Assembly: GCA_944472135.2 (NCBI GenBank)
Contig: OX235262.1
Span: forward strand, 58,500,440-58,564,439
From: Trichobilharzia regenti
Lineage: Eukaryota; Platyhelminthes; Trematoda; Strigeidida; Schistosomatidae
DNA: 64,000 nt
Reading direction: 5' to 3'
In this document: positions 58,970 to 64,000 of the stretch, one piece after another
How positions within the stretch are numbered: position 1 is the first letter of the stretch
Layout: every line of letters begins with the position of its first letter
Translations under genes and position numbers: made by a program
Notes under the pieces: generated by a model
What the model saw: only the letters and a program-made list of their open reading frames with translations
Told to the model about the DNA's origin: nothing
Databases searched by the model: none

Positions 58970-59165
58970 GGCCACTGGGACCTGATCCAGTGGCCACTGA
59001 ATGGTCTACGAGCTCGCCTTGTAATCAAGAGGTCCTGGGTCTGAACCCTGGTAAGTTCGTGCTGATGAAGAGTTCCAAACTAGGGCGAAACAGCTGCCCA
59101 GTACTCCCTGCAGGTTTTCCAATGGCTCTTTATCTGATGTCAGCTCATGATGAAATCCTCTAACC
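58970..59165 (+). repeat. Family A tRNA/hammerhead SINE
   Basis: Head GGCCACTGAATGGTCTACGA ... GGTCCTGGGTCTGAACCCTG, hammerhead-like core at 59062-59091 (CTGATGA, stem II AGTTCC/GGGC mutated, GAAAC), then CAGCTGCCCAGTACTCCC and the ATGATGAAATCC tail. One of the better cores in the window. Confidence 0.75.
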
Positions 59166-59169
59166 AACC

Positions 59170-59470
59170 TGATGACGATTTTATCGAAAACAATACCTTA
59201 TCTGGCACCCATTTCATGTGATGTGAGAAGCGTAAGGCATTATACTATATGAACAGCCCTTTTTATTCTTCTTTCCATCAAAATATTGTTGTTAATATTC
59301 CCACTTAAGTTTAGATTTTATATTTATATTCTAAATGAACAATATTATCACTGTAAATACTCTGTTTAATTATTTTCCACTGTACTAGATGCAATATAGT
59401 ACTATGTGCTGAAAATCCTACACAGTATCGAAAGTACCGTTTGGAATAAAGCCATTATTATTTCAAGTGA
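59170..59470 (+). repeat. Retroposon 3' tail
   Basis: AT-rich piece ending in GATGCAATATAGTACTATG, GTGCTGAAAATCC and GGAATAAAGCCATTATTATT, the tail also found at 6838-6928. Confidence 0.5.
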
Positions 59471-59787
59471 TCCGTCCGTCCTTAGACAAAATACCAATAG
59501 CTATAGACGAATGATACGAGACTAAAGATTACCAAATGTGTCACGGATTCAGCAATATGGCACTCGTCAACCACGTACGTGTTCCGAGTCTCAAATTCCG
59601 ATCGAAACACTCCTAAAGCTTACTAAACTTATAGTAAGGCCGGTGCAGAATGAAGGTTGTGTGCGAGGCTTACAATTTACCTCGTAAAACATGAAAATGG
59701 ACCTCTATTGAAACTTCTAGTCTGCAACCTTGTGTTCCACTGGAAACGGAAGGGAATAATAAGTGAATAAATAAATAATAAGCTTAC

Positions 59788-60086
59788 CAAGACTAATAGA
59801 TTTGCTTTGTTGAAATATTTTATCTTGAGCAATATCACATCGATCCCAGGTAAAAGCTAATTCTAGTTGTTTCTCCAAATTGGATGATGTCTTAATCAAT
59901 GCATACAAGATGGCCAGGTCAAAATCACTTGATTGATTCAAATCAAAAATTGTAACCAACTCTGCATTTTGCACTATGCATTCAATCATTTTTATAGCTT
60001 GATTAATATTATGTATGCTAAGAGGGACTTGAAGTAATTTCCGTCTAAGTTCTGCGGTTTCTTTTTCTGAAAAGACTTCAAATTCA
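59788..60086 (-). CDS. TRPM: TRPM channel exon: end of nucleotide-like fold and helical repeats
   Basis: Encodes ETAELRRKLLQVPLSIHNIN, QAIKMIECIVQNAELVTIFD, SDFDLAILYALIK and LELAFTWDRCDIAQDKIF, matching TRPM D-x-D-x-A-I-L-x-A-L-L-K and L-A-L-x-W-D-R-x-D-I-A. Donor CTTG|GTAAGC (phase 1). The classical acceptor TTTTCAG at 60067-60069 (exon start 60066) puts the exon out of phase with the upstream exon. An AG 20 bases further upstream (exon start 60086) restores the frame through DEFEVFSEKE, so 60086 is given; a missing micro-exon is the alternative. Confidence 0.82.
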
Positions 60087-60724
60087 CTTGATTATTCATG
60101 TATTGATTATTTTAATAGTTTAAGCGTGGAATGAAAAGAAAAAAAGAAGAAGTAAGAGGACATAGATATCGGTAAAACAAAATAAACGAAAATAGCCAAA
60201 ATGAAGTTACACGAATTACACGAAACAATAACTATCTGACTGAGTCATCCAGTCAGTCGTACACACAACTATAAAACATCCACCTCAGCATGTAGGATGT
60301 GGTTGGCAGAAAGCTAACTGTGATAAGTTTCGAACGTGGTACCATCTGATTAAGTTTTTTGACTGCTGGTGTTTGTGTGTTATTTTAGCAAATGTAGGTT
60401 GCTTACCTGAGGTCCACATGACCGCTGAAATTTTTGACTATAGACTTCAGATGATCGTAGAAGCTCAGACAGTTGTATCCAGTTTGTTCATTTTAATTTT
60501 AAGATTATGCTTTATATTTGCTTGGAAATTTCTACTTTTTCATTACATTCTAAAAATTTATGATCTCCAACAATATGATTTGCATTTCTGAATCCCTACC
60601 ACCTACTTTAAGTGCGAACACTATCTGCATTGAGATGGCTCACTGAGCAACAGTGCTTACTTCCTTTTTTGACAAGACCTTTCATCTTTCCGAATTATCT
60701 AACATCAAAAAGATATGTTGACTC
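60087..60724. other. TRPM intron, no element recognised
   Basis: Searched for a small intermediate TRPM exon (needed if the 60066 acceptor is used); none was convincing. Confidence 0.4.
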
Positions 60725-60950
60725 AATTGTACATCGGTGGTCCAGTTGTAGGATGGTTTCCAATCACGAACGTGGTCTAGGTTCTATTCCCGACGGACGA
60801 ACTCCTAAACTACCCTTAACCAGTCATAAGCAAGATAATGTTGAAAGTTTACGCGTGAGTCTGGTAACTCCAACCCGTAAAAATCACCATTACTACTGAA
60901 ATTCTAAGGCCCTATATTCCATCCGGGAGGCAAAAGGAATGCAAAAAATT
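60725..60950 (+). repeat. tRNA-headed SINE (family C)
   Basis: Head CATCGGTGGTCCAGTTGTAG ... GGTCTAGGTTCTATTCCCGA; tail ending ATTCCATCCGGGAGGCAAAA. Relative of 34888-35110. Confidence 0.55.
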
Positions 60951-61089
60951 GTTATTTTAGGATAAAAGAGGAATAAATTTTAATCTAATAGTTATAATCT
61001 GATCTCTAAAACTGAATACAATGCAGCAAAATAGTCTTCTTTAGTTCTTAAGCTGACTGAATCTAATCAAAATTCTTCTCAACGTCTTT

Positions 61090-61503
61090 GCAAAGTTCTC
61101 TGGGTTCCTAAGCAGACAGTTAAGGCACATTAACCTTGGGTATTATGATAACACGTTTGGCATGGATGACAAGCAAGTCGGTATCCTTGAAAAGAGCAAC
61201 CAAGTAGGCCTTACTGGCTTCTTGGAGAGCAGATACTGATGAGCTCTATAATATCAAGTCAGTCTTGAAGTCCTGGGCGGTTTCACGAATGAGACATTAG
61301 AGGGGCAGTTTGCGCACCAAAAGTTCAGTACCCTTCTGGTAATGATGGATCTTACGGGGAGCAACTGTTCTTGACCTGCATCTGTATGGTTTCTTAACGT
61401 CACCAGTAGCTAGTGCACTTCTATGGGCAGCCTAGGTTGTCAGCCGCTTTCTTGGGGTCTATCCTTCAACGGATTTGCAAACAGTCTGCTTTGTATGAGC
61501 TAT
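61090..61503 (-). pseudogene. Histone H3 retropseudogene
   Basis: Intronless H3 copy in a TRPM intron. Reading from 61503 (ATG changed to ATA): AHTKQTVCKSVEG, stop, TPRKR, a stop in the alpha-N region, [36 protein letters not shown], stop, [44 protein letters not shown], and a scrambled end where QLARRIRGERA is expected. At least five stops, little length change until the last codons. H3 core residues are all recognisable, so it is moderately old. The copy reads in the same direction as the TRPM gene. Confidence 0.9.
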
Positions 61504-61775
61504 AGTGAAACACCGAGAGGCTATGAATTACAGCAGTCGCAGTTACTTATATGTGAATATAATTGCTTACTTAAGCACAAATTATAACTGAAAAAATGAA
61601 CATTGTTAAATTTTGAAGGTGCTCAAATTCCCATTAAACATTTATGGATACTGTAAGTATACATAATTTACCCAGCAGCTTTTGCGATAAACCCAACTTC
61701 ATATTATATTCATGATTCTCTCCCTGTAACCACAGATGGCCGTTCCTTTATAACAAAAAAGAAAATATAACTCAC

Positions 61776-61944
61776 TCATATTTTGAACGATAATCCATAG
61801 CTAAGGCTAAAACATCAGCAACTCTTCCAGTACCTGAGCAAATAAGCACAGGTACATTTTCTATTATTCTGTTTTTCACATCAACGATTACATCATAATC
61901 ACCATCCACAACTACAAGTACAACAGGTATACCAAAACCACCCC
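61776..61944 (-). CDS. TRPM: TRPM channel exon: end of N-terminal nucleotide-fold region
   Basis: 169 bases (2 + 55 codons + 2), acceptor TTCCAG|GG, donor TATGA|GTGAGT. Encodes GGGFGIPVVLVVVDGDYDVI, VDVKNRIIENVPVLICSGTG and RVADVLALAMDYRSKY. This is the TRPM homology segment V-P-V-x-x-L-V-x-x-G followed by P-V-x-x-C-x-G-x-G-R-x-A-D-x-L. It is the most upstream TRPM exon found; earlier exons lie past the right edge. Confidence 0.9.
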
Positions 61945-63039
61945 CTGGAATATGAAATACAGTTGACTGGATTTATTATGAATTTCATATAGGGAAATAA
62001 AACAGGACATTTAAGACACTAATAAGCTGTTGCTTTTTTAAACTGCTTCCTAATTATATAATCAAGTGACCCACCAGAAGTGGTCAAAATCGCTCTATCT
62101 AAATGACAAAACTTGTACTATTCTACATTGCCCATAAAAATAATCGAGAAGTTATTAGATTTGTGGGATATTTCAACCCGATTAAAACAATACTTCTGTT
62201 GACTTAAATCTGTCTAATTATACGAAATCCCTCGAAATGTAGACGTTTATCATTATGTCAGTTGACTTCATATGTTGGCTATGACATACTATGTATGAGA
62301 TAAGCTCTTAGCTCATTGTTATCTACAATTAAACAAACTTTGAAGATGTTCCATTACCAATAAGTAGAACCTGCAACTAGTTTACCTCATTTTTGACGGT
62401 CATTCACTTTACTCCAAAGTACTCAACACTGTCAACAATTGTAATCAATCAACTTCAGTCCACCAAGGATTCTCGATAGAATTCGCTGCTCATCAAAATA
62501 AATTTCAATATGGAAATAATTGATAAGAATCAAGGCAATCACTGTAGTGTGTTCAGGTTGGAACACAGTTGGGCAATGTCTACAATGTATGATTACTGTA
62601 TCATATATACCCCACAGATCCTGATTACCACATTCTTTGGGATAACATACAATACGACACATTCTTTACATCCCAAAAGAAATTAATATTATCGTATAAA
62701 AAGGAATTGTTTTACAAACACTCAGTTTTAAAATGGTTTCCATCATAACAGACATCAGTTGTATCCAATTTTTCCAAATATATTTTCAGGGATTTCAGTC
62801 TGTCTGCTTGCCCGATACACACTCACCATATATATATTAGTGTGAAGCCGTGGTTCACTTGTTCATATACTTGACCATCAACCACCTGGTCATAAGTTTC
62901 TAATGAACTATGGTGTTGAATTGTCTAACATGATATTCCGATGTAAGCATCTGACAGATAAATGCGAGTGAGTATAAATGGGAATGGGAATTCAAAAAAC
63001 TCTCCCTTTCGTTGAGCTTTTCCTTATTTCATTTACTTT
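61945..63039. other. TRPM intron, no exon recognised
   Basis: The minus strand was read for the preceding TRPM blocks (Pro-Lys-x-x-x-S-V-x-G-G and the H-x-x-F-I-L-V-D-D-G region) without success. A 76-codon frame at 62432-62662 is not TRPM-like. Confidence 0.45.
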
Positions 63040-63240
63040 CCACTCAGGACATTGTTATTCAAGCTTGAGCTCCAAAAACTTTCAGTATTGGTGGAGCCGA
63101 TGTTCTTCTCTTTTTTTCAGGGCCTACAATACGGCTAGCGAACTAGGTGACGTGTAGGAATAAGTCGTCAGGGAATCGAATCTCGACTGTGTGCATGTTT
63201 GACCAGCATTCTACTATTAAACCACTATCAAGCTTACAAA
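63040..63240 (-). repeat. tRNA-headed SINE (family B/C)
   Basis: Minus: GTGGTTTAATAGTAGAATGC, CAGTCGAGATTCGATTCCCT and a tail with AGTTTTTGGAGCTCAAGCTT. Relative of 1425-1640. Confidence 0.5.
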
Positions 63241-63707
63241 AAGTTAAATGGAAACGAAACAATGATACATATTTTTAACTAATGCATCAGTACAACAGAA
63301 AACAGACAATATTGTCTGAAACAATTTGTACAATTCCCTCAGTTATTATGCTGTGCACAAAGATTCGAATTGACAAAGCAATGAAGCAACGTTGCTGTCC
63401 GATTTGAATTAGAGACAGTTTAGCTCGACTTAGTCATTCTCAACAGGGTAAATAATTTAATCAAGGATCAATTGTTTTAGATCTTTGACTGTTATCATAA
63501 CGGCACAAAATTCAATTGAGTTGGTATTCCCCAACATATTTTCATTGATTCCCCTCATCATAACTTTTTACCAACAAACGTGGTTTTTATTTTGATATGT
63601 CTATCTGAAGATATATTTACATATTTTAAAGAAATTATTCAGTTATTCGACTCATAGCAACATTTAATGAAGGCAACTCTTCAAAGCTGACAGCTTTTGT
63701 TACTAAT

Positions 63708-64000
63708 TTGATCAAATATTGCAGAAAATTCTACGCTATGGTGTTTGAAGGTAAGGTCGGAAAAGTTAGACAGGACTTTATCTCTTTGAAATCAATATGG
63801 AAGTCCATTGCACTCAGGGACTGCGCCCATAACGAAAACCACTTCCAACAGTCTGTAGACTTTCATCAACCACTGACTTCGCCGCCTCGACACTTCAGGT
63901 AAAATGGACGGAAATGATAAGCAACAAGTAACTCAGGCAATGAGCCTACCAACAACCTATTGCTCAATAAATATGCAGATGGAGGTGAACTTCACACCGA
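63708..64000 (+). mobile_element. Non-LTR retrotransposon fragment, cut by window end
   Basis: GKVRQDFISLKSIWKSIALR corresponds to GKARQAFITLKSVWRSTALS of the 38260 copy, followed by QQSVDFHQPLT and, after shifts, tail pieces. Continues beyond 64000. Confidence 0.6.

Noticed and set aside
62432..62662. Candidate upstream TRPM exon
   Set aside because: No TRPM homology block and no well-placed splice sites.
1..64000. CRISPR arrays, bacterial operons, riboswitches
   Set aside because: The window is eukaryotic; no regularly spaced short repeats or bacterial gene layout were seen.

Overview
The window is eukaryotic DNA, intron-rich and full of decayed transposable elements. It reads as the genome of a schistosome-type flatworm. 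The evidence is the repeat set: Sm-alpha-like SINEs carrying a hammerhead ribozyme, Penelope-like elements with GIY-YIG endonuclease, a Merlin DNA transposon, RTE/SR2-like non-LTR fragments and long (TA)n runs, all known from Schistosoma. The genus is inferred; the species cannot be named from the sequence alone.

Two multi-exon genes lie on the minus strand. (1) A TRAF-family adaptor/E3 ligase (10312 down to 493): four exons with consistent splice phases encode an N-terminal basic tail, RING finger, about five TRAF-type zinc fingers and the first half of a MATH domain; the 3' end lies beyond position 1. (2) A TRPM cation channel (61944 down to 29389, perhaps to about 27345): ten exons, again phase-consistent, encode 799 codons from the end of the cytoplasmic MHR region through S1-S6, the pore and the TRP helix; the 5' exons lie beyond position 64000. 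No gene was found that lies wholly inside the window and looks functional.

Between them (10.3-27 kb) lies a repeat-rich intergenic stretch. It holds a Merlin transposon copy, Penelope remnants, a MAP-kinase-kinase (MKK3/6-like) retrocopy with two stops and a lost DFG motif, and one arm of a ~4.1-kb inverted segmental duplication. The other arm contains the 3' part of a TRPM exon and the intron after it. A histone H3 retropseudogene sits in the intron between the two most upstream TRPM exons seen here.

The introns are built from recurring repeat families: (a) tRNA-headed SINEs, several with a hammerhead-like core; (b) 3' ends of a non-LTR retrotransposon with a conserved reverse-transcriptase tail and an ATAATA-type end; (c) three Penelope-like copies folded as long hairpins, each with inverted arms of exactly equal length (197, 338 and 365 bp); (d) a Merlin-related MITE with target-site duplication. 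The most interesting structures are the inverted duplication of the TRPM exon, the Penelope hairpins, and the hammerhead-bearing SINE family.
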